This document shows positions 20,992 through 32,697 of a DNA stretch of 64,000 bases, one piece after another. Each line of letters opens with the position of its first letter. Position 1 is the stretch's first letter. The position numbers and the translations under genes were made by a program. Under the pieces are notes generated by a model that had not been told where the DNA came from, did no database searches, and saw only the letters and a list, made by a program, of their open reading frames with translations. Location: positions 1-64,000 of the forward strand of contig JARFIW010000884.1 in the NCBI GenBank assembly GCA_036346225.1, read 5' to 3'. Source of the DNA: Platerodrilus igneus (Eukaryota; Arthropoda; Insecta; Coleoptera; Lycidae).

Positions 20992-22320
20992 ATGGCTAAA
21001 CGTGGCGGTAAAATACGTGGTGATTTTGGTAGTAGCACGAAAATGGTCGCAGATCACATCTCGTCGGTGATTAGTTCTCCTTTGAAGAAATTACGTTTCG
21101 ACGAGGTGGCCAAATTAGACGTATTCAAAAGGCCTCGCTACGAAGAGACAATTTCGAAAGAAGATTATTATTCGTATTTACCCTTCACGCGAAACACAGA
21201 CCACAGCGATAGAGTGATTATAGAAATCCAAAATTCCGATGCTATAACCGCAACCTACGACAGTTACATTAATATTAAGGAACGTTTTCGGTGAAAACCG
21301 AAGGTAAACCGTATACGATAACGAACAACGCAATATTATTCTTGTTCGATGAAATACAGTACAAAATGGGGAGCACGCATGTGGTCGACGTTTGTAAGCA
21401 GCCTGGTATAACGTGCACGATGAAGGGTCTCGCTTCGTATCACAAAAATTCAACGGTTTGAGCAATAGCACCTGGGACCCTCGAGGAGATACAAACGCCG
21501 ACATTTTTAAGAACGGACGCTTCTCGTGCAATGTGCCTCTAAAGCATATTTTTGGATTTTGCGAGGATTATAAACGAGCCGTCGTAAACATGCCGCAAGA
21601 GCTTGTTTTAATTAGATCCAAGAGCGACGTCAATTGTTACAAGAGCGACGAAAACGAGCTAACATTTAAAATTACTAAAATATCGTGGAGGTTCCGCATT
21701 TAAAGCTTAGCGATGAATCGAAATTAAATTTATTCCATCATTTGCAAAAATCCCAGAATTGTGGTTTACTTTCGTCGCTGGGAGCTTCACGAGTTGCCGT
21801 CCTTTCCGTCTTCGAAAATTCACGTTTGGCGTATTAAGAATTCGAACGAATTAGAAAAACCTCGATGGATTCTATTTACTCTTCAGCATGGCAAGTATGA
21901 TAATGCGAAGCAATCGGCAGCCCAGTTCGATCACTGCAATCTGACAAATTTAAAACTATACCTTAATTCCCAAGAATTTCCACTTCAAGATATGAATTCG
22001 GACTTTGCCAATAACGATTATTCGACCCCGTTCATGCACTATTCGAAATTTCCGGAAAACTATTATGCAGGCGCGAGCAATTTGAGCTACGCTCTGTGTT
22101 GTTTGAACGACTATCAGCAATTTGGCAATTGTCCCGTGTTCGTGATCGATTGCAGTCGTCAAGAAGAATCTATTAAAATTCGGCCGTCGATATACGTCTC
22201 GAAATCGAATCCAGCAACATTTTCGATCAAACCACTAAAGCATACTGCTTAATTTTGCACGACTCTATATTCGAATACGATCCGTTTACGGAAATCGTTA
22301 CGCGTCATATTAGCGAATAA
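20992..22320 (+). pseudogene. Major capsid protein (hexon-like double jelly roll)
   Basis: The N-terminus (20992-21294) has DYYSYLPFTRNTDHSDRVII-type sequence; further frames supply LFLFDEIQYKMG, STWDPRGDTNADIF, WRFRI-like and then the long open part 21761-22252 with WELHELPSFPSS, FTLQHGKYDN, FDHCNLTNLKLYLNSQEFP and VFVIDCSRQEESIK. The last codons change frame to AYCLILHDSIFEYDPFT and end at 22320. These motifs are those of the Polinton major capsid protein, which builds the icosahedral shell. At least four frame changes. Only five bases separate its stop from the ATPase ATG. Confidence 0.85.
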
Positions 22321-22325
22321 TAGAC

Positions 22326-23057
22326 ATGAAGGTTATTAAACAGAAACAATCTCTACCGGTTGCAAATATGGATCTAACGGTCGAGCAGGATGATCCTTAT
22401 TCCTATTTTGGAACGCGCAAAAAGCACGGAGATCTCTTACCGGCCAGCATAAGATGCATCGTATGCGGACCTTCTGCGTGCGGTAAAACAAACCTGATTT
22501 TGAGTTTGTTACTGGCACCCAACGGATTGGAATTTGAAAACGTTTACATTTACTCCAAGTCGCTATTTCAGCCCAAATACGATTTTTTGAGTCGAGTTTT
22601 GAGACCGATCAAGGGACTAGGCTATTACGAATTTAGCGAAAATTCTGAAATAATTTCACCGCAAGATGCTAAGAGTAATTCGATTTTCATTTTCGACGAC
22701 ATTCAATGTCACGAACAAAACGCGATTCGTCAATATTTTTCAATGAGCCGTCATAAGAATATAGACGCGTTCTACCTCAGCCAATCGTATGCAAGAATAC
22801 CGAAGCATCTTATTCGCGACAATACAAATTTAATTATAGTTTTTTTGCAAGACGAAATGAACTTAAGACATATCTATTCGGAGCACATTAATACCGACAT
22901 GAGCTTCGAAGATTTCAAAAAGATGTGCCGTCTAGCGTGGGAAAAAAAAGACGGCGATGGCAATAAAGCCGGATACGGATTCTTAGTGGTAGACAAAGAA
23001 AAAGCCATAAACGAGGGCCGCTACCGTAAAGGATTCGATCATTACATATGTATTTAA
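22326..23057 (+). CDS. DNA-packaging ATPase (A32/FtsK-HerA type)
   Basis: An intact 243-aa ORF. Walker A is GPSACGKTNL at residues 48-57 and Walker B is IFIFDD at 120-125; a further conserved motif FYLSQSYARIPK lies at about 149-160. Length and motif spacing fit the Polinton/virophage genome-packaging ATPase, which would pump DNA into the capsid. It is the only large gene of the element without a frame change. It starts five bases after the capsid gene. Start chosen at ATG 22326; an internal ATG at residue 15 is possible. Confidence 0.92.
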   Translation: MKVIKQKQSLPVANMDLTVEQDDPYSYFGTRKKHGDLLPASIRCIVCGPSACGKTNLILSLLLAPNGLEFENVYIYSKSLFQPKYDFLSRVLRPIKGLGYYEFSENSEIISPQDAKSNSIFIFDDIQCHEQNAIRQYFSMSRHKNIDAFYLSQSYARIPKHLIRDNTNLIIVFLQDEMNLRHIYSEHINTDMSFEDFKKMCRLAWEKKDGDGNKAGYGFLVVDKEKAINEGRYRKGFDHYICI

Positions 23058-23091
23058 AATCACGACGTTCGAGCGAACTTTCATCAACGCA

Positions 23092-24126
23092 ATGTCTGCG
23101 GCTGCGATGAGACGAGGACGACGACGACGTCACTCTACGAATTTAAATCGAGCCGTAGTGCAGGCCACTAAAACGATAAGAAAAAAGGTTTTAGATTTTA
23201 AAGAGATCAAAATCGAGCTCAATTAAAATACGGAATGAAGCATGCTCAATTACTAGAACCGTTAAAATCGCTATCAAAATTCTCTGCAAGTAAAAATCCT
23301 AATTATATTCGACGTCAGAATGCGGAGCACGAATCTGATAATGTCGGCGACGGTTCAGATGTCTTACTTAAAAAGTATGCCGACATCCTGTCCAAAAGCG
23401 AGGATCCCAATATAGACGATACCGGAATCGGCATTCAATACGACGACCTTTCGAATAAATGGTCTATGGGCAATTCAGAGTTAGCTATTGCAGACGACGG
23501 ATCTACGATTAATATTAGAAATAAAAAATATCCTATTACGGAGGGCTTACTTCGATTGTTAACTTATAAGAAAATCCTTCGAATAAGAAAACGCCTGCTG
23601 GCAATCCTTCCGAGCTAGATGTAAAAAATTACATCGATATTTTGAAGAAAACCAATGCATATAATAAACTGTTTCGCAAGGATCTGCCTAAAACGCCCAA
23701 ATATAAAAATTATATCGTTCCGAATTTAACACCGTCGCCCGTGGCGACTACAATATCTACGCCTCCTCCTCGCCGCAGCATGCTTCGTCGCCGTCACCGT
23801 CGTCGTTGTCGTCAAGAGATGAATACAGCATCGGCGACTCCTACGATTCCCATGCAATTACGATCCAAAATAACGAAGAAAAAGAAAGGTCTCGGTATGG
23901 ATAATTTATCGAAAAAAAGACAGCCATCGAGTAATATAAGCAGAATTTGGCGATACAAAAATTCGATAATTCTAATCATGAGATAGAATACGTTCATTGG
24001 GACTCGCCGGCCGAGCTGGTGAGCCGGCTTCGTTTGTTGATGGCCGAACGTTCGGCGGGCAACAATAGCTCTCAGAATCAAAACGAATTTCTTTCTATTA
24101 TATCCGAATTAAGGAGGCGAAATTAA
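23092..24126 (+). pseudogene. Conserved Polinton accessory protein downstream of the ATPase
   Basis: A basic start (MSAAAMRRGRRRRHSTNLN, to 23226) probably joins the next frame (23235-23618, PLKSLSKFSASKN ... WSMGNSELAI ... YPITEGLLRLLTYK). Then come a frame with LDVKNYIDILKKTNAYN and a Pro/Ser-rich linker, and finally VHWDSPAELVSRLRLLMAER with SIISELRRRN at the stop. The gene order (after the ATPase) and the WDSPAELVSRLRLL-type ending are recurrent in arthropod Polintons. Biochemical function is unknown to me; the basic N-terminus could bind DNA. Three or more frame changes. Confidence 0.6.
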
Positions 24127-24173
24127 TCGCCTAATAAAATATACACGTTCTATAGAATAGTCTCAGAAATAAA

Positions 24174-25073
24174 ATGGTCGTCGATAAATTTGGAAGAGCG
24201 TATGTTGCCAGAGACTCTGGAGGCGGAGGGTTTGGTAATACCGCTGCGCGCGGGCCTCCTGGTGTAGGCTTTAAACCTAACTCCGGAAGGCGATTTCAAC
24301 ATAGAAAATAGAAAACTTTGCAACGTAGGCAATCCCGTGACCGGAACGGATGCGGTAAATAAACGAAGCCTTGGTATTGGACGAGGACGAGAAAATAGTT
24401 AACTTGAAGGATTTTAGAATAGTGAATTTGGCCGATCTTAAAAATCAAACGACGGCGTAAACTTAAAATTTTGCAGCGAAGAACTCAATCTGCGTATAGG
24501 CAAAGCATTGGAAATATGTTTGACCGCTTCATCTTCGGGAAAAACGCATGCTAATAAGAAACTTAAATTTGACGCCAAATCGCGATCCATTGTAAATTTG
24601 CACGACCCGCAGAGCTCGGCGATGCCGTTAACAAGAGATACGTGGACTCGACGTTGTCAGAAAAAGCGCAAAATTTTATGAAACTAACCACGATCGACGA
24701 CGGTAAGGCCAAGAACTTCGACTCTCGAGGCTTGAGAATTGTCAACATAGGCGAGGCCGAAGATGAGCACGATGCCGTTTCTAAGTTCTATGTTAACGCG
24801 AGAATACAAAATCTTATCGAAGGTGTCGCCATTCACCGCGATAACGTGATCATTCGAGATGTATTGCAATCGGTCGTTCAAGTGTTGAACGAAGTTGTTT
24901 TAAACACGAACTTCCTGATTTTCAACCACTTGAAATTAGACGGAGTCAAGACGTCTGCTGGAGGCGATTTACAATTTCACAAAATTAATACCGACGTTAT
25001 AAGACACCTGCACGTGTTATTGGAGCAAGATAAAGCCTCGTCGTCTAACTCTCATACTCGTGTCAAACCTTAA
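24174..25073 (+). pseudogene. Fibre-like protein with repeated shaft motifs
   Basis: From ATG 24174 the gene runs over several frames to an open C-terminal part (24642-25073). It contains at least four copies of a repeat of the form (R/K)xIVNLxDPxxxxDAVNKRYV: CNVGNPVTGTDAVNK (24318-24362), FRIVNLADL (24415-24435), SIVNLHDP with DAVNKRYVDS (24590-24650) and LRIVNIGEAEDEHDAVSKFY (24732-24795). Such repeats form trimeric beta-shafts in phage tail and adenovirus-like fibres. The C-terminal about 90 residues have no repeat and could be the head. It sits between the accessory protein and the integrase, whose ATG follows its stop by one base. A role in host attachment is inferred. Confidence 0.65.
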
Positions 25074-25074
25074 A

Positions 25075-26001
25075 ATGTCTAAGAAATATAACGATAAGGA
25101 AATACTAGTGGATGAACTGCACAGAGGGTTAGAATAAATTTTCCACGTCGAAGAACGATCATCAAATCTTATCACGACTTATTCCAAGCCGATATTGCTG
25201 AATTTATTCCATATTCGAAATATAATAAAGGGCATAAGTATATTCTACTCGTGATCGATTGCTATTCGAAATATTTATGGACGAGACCGCTTAAATCCAA
25301 GAATGGTCATGAAGTCACATCTGCGATGCGCGAGATTCTAAATGAAATTAAAAGATCGCCGCCTTTACCGAAAAATCTGCAAACAGATAATGGTACAGAA
25401 TTTTATAACGGCCAATTTGCACGGCTGATGAAGGAATATGGCGATATTAATCATTACTCCACATATAGCTCAATCAAAGCCGCCATCGTAGAACGTGCAA
25501 TCAGAACGATAAAAAACAAACTGTATAAAGCTTTTAGTCTGAGAGGCAAATGGAAGTGGATTGATATAATCGATTCGATTGTATCGAAATACAACGATAC
25601 GGTGCATTCGACCACTAAAAGAAAACCCAAAATGTGACCGCGAAAACGCGTCTGAAAGTTTACGATAAATTAAAACTGGCGACTAGAAAACCTCGTTATG
25701 CCGTGGACGACTTTGTACGCATTTCAAAATATAGAAGTATTTTTCTAAGGGCTACAATGCAAACTGGAGCGAGACGTTTAAAATATGTAAAGTGTTTCGA
25801 GCAAATCCGACTACTTATTTACTCGTCGACATGCATGGCGATCCAGTATTGGGACAGTTTTATGAAGCTGAGCTGCAGAAAACGAGAGTTCCAAATATTT
25901 ACCTTATCGAGAAAATACTAAGGCGAAAAGGAACCAAAATTCTCGTCAAATGGTTGGGCTTCCAAGAGCCTTCCTGGATTCAAAAAGCTGATCTTATATA
26001 G
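25075..26001 (+). pseudogene. Retroviral-type integrase with C-terminal chromodomain
   Basis: ATG 25075 begins MSKKYNDKEILVDELH; a frame change near 25130 leads to FPRRRTI and then the catalytic core, open from 25251. The DDE triad is visible: Asp in VIDCYSK, Asp in LQTDNGTEF and Glu in AAIVERAIRTIKN, with 34 residues between the last two. The frame shifts near 25635 and 25740 into the C-terminal part (YNANWSETFKI, then VFRANPTTYLLVD) and ends with a chromodomain (LIEKILRRKGTKILVKWLGF ... PSWI). It would insert the element and make the observed 6-bp duplication. The chromodomain may guide it to methylated histone H3. Confidence 0.9.
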
Positions 26002-26517
26002 ATTGTTACATTTAAAAATAAAACATTTGTTTTTATATTTTTATTATATAAATATGTTACATTTCAAAAATAAAAATTTGTTTCTTTTTTGTTTGATTTT
26101 TATTATACATTTTTTTGATCTTGTAAAAATAAGAAAGATAGAGACGCTACAACTGCGATACTTTGACATGCAGCAGCACTTAAAATGTATTATTTTAGTT
26201 TATTTTATACATAATATAAAAATACAATGCAGTTTTTTATCTTGGCTTGTTACAATATTTTAATTAATTTTTATAAATATAAAAAATAACAAAATACAAT
26301 GCTTTTTCTTGATTACAATATAACAAAGAGAGCCTCTACAACAGCGCTTAAAATATATTTTTAAATTAATTTTATACATAATATAAAAATTAAAAAAATA
26401 CAATGCGGTTTTTATAATATAAAAATACAAAAGACAATGCAATTTCTTTCTCGTTACAAGATTTTAATTATTTTTTATAATAAACATGCAATTCACAAAA
26501 TAAAATATGGTTTTATT
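26002..26517. repeat. AT-rich gap between convergent integrase and polymerase with short repeats
   Basis: There is no gene here. Degenerate units contain ttgttaca(t/a), atacataatataaaaat and aaaatacaatgc, the last seen about five times between 26220 and 26445. It is the convergent-transcription junction and probably holds poly(A) signals for both gene blocks. Confidence 0.6.
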
Positions 26518-26717
26518 CAAAGGTCCTTTATTAGATAGTGCCCATGAGGCAAAGTATCTATTCCGTTAGATAAAATGTATCTTTTATCATCTTGATAACT
26601 TAAAGCAATTTTCGTCTGACGTATGGAATATACCTTATGCAAATATGATCGTATGCTATTTTGGTCTCGTTCTATAACTACTTTATTTCGTAACGTATCG
26701 AGATAGTGATCGAAACA
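26518..26717 (-). pseudogene. DNA polymerase B, separated C-terminal end
   Basis: The minus-strand reading gives IRQTKIALSYQDDKRYIL, GIDTLPHGHY and a stop at 26518. This is the usual end of the Polinton protein-primed polymerase. It is cut off from the rest of the gene by the 1.28 kb repeat. Sequence expected between this end and the 28002 edge, including catalytic motif C, is absent. Confidence 0.75.
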
Positions 26718-28001
26718 AGATATTTAAATTCTAGAAAACCTTGGGTGGTTTTCCTAGAATTGAAATAGGGTGATTATGTAGTGATTTAAAGGGTAAAATT
26801 CGGGGTAGGCAATGCAATTTCAAACACCCTGTGTAGAGAGAGGAACATAATATTTGCGTACAAAATTTATTTTATTTATTTAATTTAAATTATCCAGCAT
26901 TGACGTATTGTTATAATTAGGGATTAAAAAGTAATAAGTTCATAAAGAAAATCAGTTTTATAAGCCAATAGAAATGCATAATTAGTTTAATTTATTTTAA
27001 TTCAACGGGTAGTAACGTCAGAAAACGCATCAGAGCATGTAAAATCAATAATCTCAAGGCGAAAAGCTTTCGTAACGAACAAACAGACATCTGTTATATA
27101 GAATACTGTGAAACGTAAACTCCAAGAACTGTTATTTTAAACGATCAATAATTGAGCACACCTGCATGTTGTAAAGGTCATCTTCTGCTTATTTGTGAGC
27201 ATAATAAGGCGAGCTTCAAAGAAATATTGTTCATCCGTCGGTAGTTTCGCATAAACACTAACAAGAGTTTCTTGAAGAGGAGAAGGGATGCACAATCAAT
27301 AATATGCTACAGAATGAGACAGGTATAAGAACATTCGATTTCATAGAGGACGTACTCAGTCCACGTGGAGTCCATAAGACGCGGGCAGCAATATCGATTT
27401 TCTACAGCTCAAGTAAAGGTTAGAACGCGACATCAAATATGCATAAGACAGGAATAAAGATATTACAGGCGGAGTTTTATGTCGTCATAGGATTATGTCA
27501 TTGGTCGATATAGTTAGTTTTAGAACAGACGAAAACGCGACAGGCGAGTGCGATAGTTTGTATGATATAGCGTATTGACGAGGGAATATTTCTGAAAGTT
27601 TAAGACGGTTGTACAAAATTTGCGGAAATATTATTTTCGATTAGGTATTTCGCGTTAATAGCGTACGGGAGGTTACAGTGTTAGTGTATAGATACGGCAA
27701 GAAATTTAATAGGGCGCTCTTTAATTTTGCATCGCTTAACGACGAATAATAATCAACCGACGAGGCTTGTGAGTATTAAAATTTGTGAAATTCAGTAAAA
27801 TAGTAGTAGATTATTTGGGGCCTTATAGTTAGTAACGCGAGCAGTGGCAAGTGTTTTAAATTTAACTGAGGTCCTCAAATACCTTAACAAGCTCGTAAAT
27901 TAACAAAACGATAATAAACAAGTGTAATATACATTTGGATGTTGGAATTGATGTTAAAATGGGTAGCACGAAGCTCAGCTTAAACGGGTTTTCATCTATA
28001 A
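26718..28001 (+). repeat. 1.28 kb repeat, copy 2, inside the polymerase gene
   Basis: Near-identical to 10254-11535 in the same orientation. The differences are almost all one-base indels in homopolymers (for example caacgggtag versus caacggtag, gcgggcagc versus gcggcagc) plus tiny indels. No target duplication is visible at its edges, and polymerase sequence is missing, so this was not a simple insertion. It replaced part of the gene. Confidence 0.9.
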
Positions 28002-31000
28002 TGCCGAATGGAAATTTGGTTTGGAAATTAAAGATAGAGCACCATACCGACCGCTCCAATGAGTCACTAATTTTATGACGCGTCTTTTCCTAACATTCTC
28101 CATTGTTTTACCAAAATGGAATTGTTTGCAAATTTATATAGATTTTGTGCAAATTCCGTTTTAGCTTCCGTGCGCATTCTTGTATTTAATTCGACAAACG
28201 GTCTCAACCAAGGAGACCCGAATTCTAAAACCTTATGAACGCGCGTCATAACTACGCCCGCAGATAAATAAACCTGGAGATTTCTGTAATGCACAACGTA
28301 GTTGAACTTTTTCGTGAGAGTGCACATTAATTTTGAAAATTTCGAGCCCGGAGGCGTGTCCTGTTCTGGGCACATCGGCAACTCTTTCTGAGCGTCGTGA
28401 ATGTCCGTAGGAAATTCCAAGTCGCATTCGATAATATAACCTTTATCGCTCGTAATGCTCACCGTTGTAACATTAAATTTTAATATTTCTTCAGGCGTTA
28501 GCCATTTGAAATCCTCGTAAGGCAAATAGCAAGATTCGGCATGACCATAGAGATTATTAATATCTCCGTAAAATAAAAATTTATTCGGCTTGGATGGATC
28601 ATACGTTTGGGGATAATATTTATTATTGGATTCTACATATCGTTTTACGACTTGAGTAAGGCCCCCAATGCCTCTTTCGATCATTAAAACATGTCGACGT
28701 CACAAATTAGTTCTAGCCTGATTTTAGTATATAATAACATGCTAGACCACGAGTAGCTCGCCAAAGTCACAAAATTTAAGGGATCCAATTTGTATGTTTC
28801 AAGACAATTTTTCTAAAGTCTTGGAATATATCGCAAAGTAAAAGAATGTCGCATTTTAAATATAGGTCCGCGTAGTCGCCTAAATTTTTGCATTTAAAAG
28901 TGCTCCATACGGTTTGCGCATGAATATATTCCGATTCTTCAATATGTGATTCATTAAGATTGCTATAAAAACATTCTATAGGAGGAAGATTTTCTTCGCT
29001 TAATTTCAAAATGTCATCCAAATACTCGTAGGAAAAATACCCTTGCGCATTAGCAATTTAATGCGATCCGGGTTTAGGAGCTAAATTCCTTTTTTAAAAC
29101 TTTAAAGTCATCGAAAGACAACTCGCATGCTAATTTTTCCAATGACATTGCCATAAAGCGAAAGGAATCTATGAATCTGAACGTCACATTTGCGTCGTTG
29201 TATTTTTTAGAAAATGTTATGTATTTTCATTATTCAAGGGTATTATATTCATGGGGCCTTCGAAAGCGTTAGCAAGCTCTTTAATAATAAAATGAGCATC
29301 ATAATTGCTCAAATTATGATAGACTACGGAATAATTGAAATAACCTAAAATTTAAATTACAGCTGCTATGCGCAACACCTCTTACAGAACCATTCATGTG
29401 ATCGTGATCGATAACCTTTTCGTCGTCCGGCAAGAAATCGACTTCGCAAATAAAGCACGTTTTGCCGTCGAGGCATCTATAGAGGACGTAGCAGGCTCGT
29501 TTTAAAAATGCGCTCCCATAACATATGGCAATATGTTTTAATTGTCGCACAAACCAAGAAATGCAGTCTGTGCCCGTGTATGAACTGTAATATGAAAGAG
29601 ATTCGTCATATCCACAATAAAAATAATATCCTATTGAAAACGGAATATGTTCCTGGTATTTGAAAGTGCGTTCTGATTCGGAAGCTCTTTTGGTTTTTAA
29701 TAAGGCATTCTATGTCAGAATAAACCACCATCGGCACAGGTATTTTATACTTAAAATCTTTAAATTGTAAATATTTGTTTTTTCGGAGGGTAAAATAACA
29801 CGACACTCGTTAAGTTTTTCGCATACTTGCTCGTGGGCATCGAGACGTTTGCGATCGTAAAAATAGGGAGACATCTATCGCATACGTAAAAGTGACCCGT
29901 ATGTTTAGTTAATTGACCTCTCACAAGTGAGGCTAAATTTTTATAAGACAATAATGATATCTAACGCCCCGTTTATAATCTTTAATATTTTTTAATTCTT
30001 CCAAACTTTTTCCAACTTTATCGGCCTCGTCGCCGTCGTCGTCGTCCTCGTCGCCGTTGACGTCTTCGCCCGTCAGAATTAAATTTTGACGACTCGTCGA
30101 CAACGCATCTTCAACAATTAACAGATTAACGTGTTTATCTCGTTTTGGCTAGTTAATTGTACCGGTGTTACGATGTATCGAGCGCGTTTTAAAATAAGAG
30201 CAAAAACATTTACAGAAATATCATTCTGCTTTTCGAATTTCGATATATCCGATATAGGCATGGGGCTGACGAAATTTTTCATATTAAAATTTCTGCAAAA
30301 TGCGGATACGAAGTTGTGCGATTAGCATGCTTACCTGCTGTAGGCTTAATTATTCCGGCTAAAACGCTCCAATAAAAGCATGAAAATCATTGTTTCTAAT
30401 GTTTAAACAGGCCTTTTGTTTTGAATTGCGATAGGAAGAGGCATGAAACAACTCGCGTGAAACATATCATAGCATTTATTAATATTAACATTTAAAATAA
30501 TATTTCGGATAGCGTGAATCCTGACCCGTGCATTGCGTCGTTCTCTATTTTATCCAACAAGCGTGTTGCGATATTGCACGCAAACCACTCGTTAAACTCT
30601 CTAAATTGCCGAAACAAATTAAAAGTTGGGCGTCGAAAAATACCTAGTTTGAAACTCATTTTCGTTGAGCGCGACGGAAAATTTGAAAAATCGCACGCTA
30701 ACACGACATTAATTTTAAGGTTTACCGAGTGATTTTTAAAATCGTATACAATTTGGATAAAATTAGTTTTTACAATCTTCGATAAATAAATTAAGATCTT
30801 TATGTGCAACATTAATAATTTGAGCTGTTTGAATTCTCGATTTAAACGCAGACACGATCGGCTTCCAAACCAATTCAGAATGTCGAGGCGTGCTCCGAGA
30901 ATACATCCATTGTTTAGGAACATTCTGCCGCAGTAGTTTTTTTAATAGATTTTTAAATAGCATTTTATATCTTTTCATATGGCATAGAAGATTTTCGAAT

Positions 31001-31323
31001 AGATTCAGATAACTAGCCGAGAGCGAAGAAGAAGTTTGTTTCACCGTTCTTAAAATCGATTTGGTGTTGTGAATGTGTGATTTTAATATTCGAACCCAAT
31101 TGCGAAATACTTTAGTTTTACGACATTTCGTTAAAATTGCGTGCACTTTTCGATACAACTGTAGCATCTGATCACAACACATCGAAACGCCCGCGTCCGC
31201 TTCGATTTTTCTGTTAGTTAACATTTTTTTTCGTATTTCAATGCCAACTTTCTGTATTTTGAACCGTGCAATTTTACTAATACGTTCGGCGTATCGTCTT
31301 TGGGCGATAAATCGCAGGACCAT
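28002..31323 (-). pseudogene. Protein-primed family B DNA polymerase (main part)
   Basis: Read right to left. The N-terminal module (31323 to about 30490) has VSAFKSRIQTAQIINVAH and GSGFTLSEILF, shared with the left-end gene. An acidic linker (about 30100-29990) follows, then a Cys/His region (NLASLVRGQL ... FYVCDRCLPIF) and exonuclease motif I VVYSDIECL (about 29730). An endonuclease-VII-like zinc site has CFIC, DHDH and HSSC (29460-29355). Polymerase motif A is DINNLYGHA (28564) and motif B is [13 protein letters not shown], where a missing T shifts the frame. A short block related to SKPNFHSA then runs into the repeat at 28001. It would copy the element by protein priming. Multiple frame changes; motif C absent. 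Confidence 0.85.
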
Positions 31324-31539
31324 AAAATGGCTTCTAATTCGGCATGCAGTTCCGTTTTATTCTAACAATTTGTACGAGTTTAAAATCTTATACAAAAGGA
31401 TAAGTCTATAGCATATTTTTCTGAATCTGTAATTTTAGTTGATTTTATAGAAAATACATCTGTCGTTCTAACACATTTACTATAGACAAATAAATCGCCG
31501 ATTTCATGCAAGCGCATGCGGAGGGTTTTCTGCAAATCA

Positions 31540-32054
31540 ACAAAGAATTAATAAATTGAGTTGAAAACACGAATTCTCTATTTTTAAGTCCACGTATAGG
31601 CAATCGGTTCTTAGAATTGCATAAAAGAAAATGTCACTTTCACATTTATACTGAAAATTAAACACTGTTTTTAATGGCGATACGGCAGATTGATCTACAA
31701 ATCTAAACAACCTAATACCGGCCGAGATGCTTTCGCTAATATTATAAAATGCCCTTCGGTCGTAATTACATAAATTAAAAGCTTTTCTTTCATACGAGAC
31801 ACGTCGGTGAAGCAAAACGCTATTGTGTTAGAATACGAATCTTCTAAGCACGTTAAATTGTCGAACAAATTAAATTGCATGCAAAATAGAAATAGGGCTC
31901 GAGACCCAATCAAAAACCGTCCCGATATTTAAAGTCTTTTAAATAAGCAGGCAATTCCTTGCATGCGATTCTATAAAAATTATGTGGATAATCCGCAATT
32001 AGCATATCACGATTGTAATGGGTTGCTGATCTAATTTTATATTCAATACTCATA
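31540..32054 (-). pseudogene. Unrecognised gene upstream of the polymerase
   Basis: The minus-strand ATG at about 32054 opens MSIEYKIRSATHYNRDMLIA, which stops at about 31928. Overlapping frames (31913-31695 and 31815-31537) keep coding-like composition (CFTDVSRMKEKLLIYVITTE, then FQYKCESDIFFYAIL, LYVDLKIENSCF). It is probably one protein of about 165 residues with two frame changes. No family recognised. It lies between the polymerase and the spliced gene, on the same strand. Confidence 0.4.
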
Positions 32055-32098
32055 ACTTTAAAAATCAAGATGTAAAAATACTAAAATTATAAAATTAA

Positions 32099-32599
32099 TT
32101 ACCATGTATAGGTAGGTATTCTAGTGTGATGACGATACGGATGGCTTTTTTGCTCTTGCCGTTCTTGATTTTCCTTGGGAGGATCCGTGAGGGCTGATGA
32201 TGATGGATCCTTTTGTTTTTCGCCCATGCAGCAGAAGGAAATACTCGCTGCAGGATTAGGTTTACCTTTAAAATAAACGAATTTCGTATTAGTTTTTTAA
32301 ATAAAAAATTAAAATATTAAATACTAACCAACTTCGAACGATCCTAGGTAGTGCAAACAAAGGCATTCCTGTTTATTCAGCTCTTCGATATCTTTGTCGC
32401 TAATTACGTCCGCGATTCTCTGCGGAAGGAACACAACGCATTCTTCTAATTCGACGAGAATGAGCCGAGAATTCTTCTTTGACTGAAGAGATTTGATGCT
32501 TAAAACCGGATAAGGGTGCTGTAGCTCGAGATCTTTGACTTTTACGGTCTTCTTCCTATCGATGCGGCTTACTGAATTGATTTTTTTAATTAACTCCAT
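32099..32599 (-). CDS. Spliced small Polinton gene, two exons
   Basis: Exon 1 (32599-32329) is intact and encodes about 90 residues: MELIKKINSVSRIDRKKTV, then YPVLSIKSLQ, RLILVELEECVVFLPQRIAD and LCLHYLGSFEV. This pattern recurs in small arthropod transposon and virus proteins and looks like an OB-like beta barrel, so a single-strand DNA-binding role is a guess. Unspliced it would stop two codons later. A donor g/gttagt at 32328 and an acceptor tttaaag/g at 32266 remove 63 nt and keep the frame into exon 2 (32265-32099): GKPNPAASISFCC, a Gln/Ser/Pro-rich tail and a stop. The conserved domain is in exon 1. Confidence 0.7.
32266..32328 (-). other. 63-nt intron in the small Polinton gene
   Basis: On the minus strand it begins gttagtattt and ends ttttaaag, is AT-rich, has in-frame stops and is flanked by frames that join in phase. 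Length is typical of small insect introns. A branch-like ctaatac lies about 23 nt before the acceptor. Confidence 0.65.
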
Positions 32600-32697
32600 A
32601 TTTTAATTCTAATTACGAATATAATTACATAAAGTTAAAAAATATATTTACAATTATTACCTGTTTTTTAATGCATGCTGCACGATGACAAAACACG

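Noticed and set aside
25251..26001. Integrase as evidence of a separate LTR retrotransposon inside the Polinton
   Set aside because: No LTRs, RT or gag nearby; the chromodomain integrase is a core Polinton gene in its normal place.
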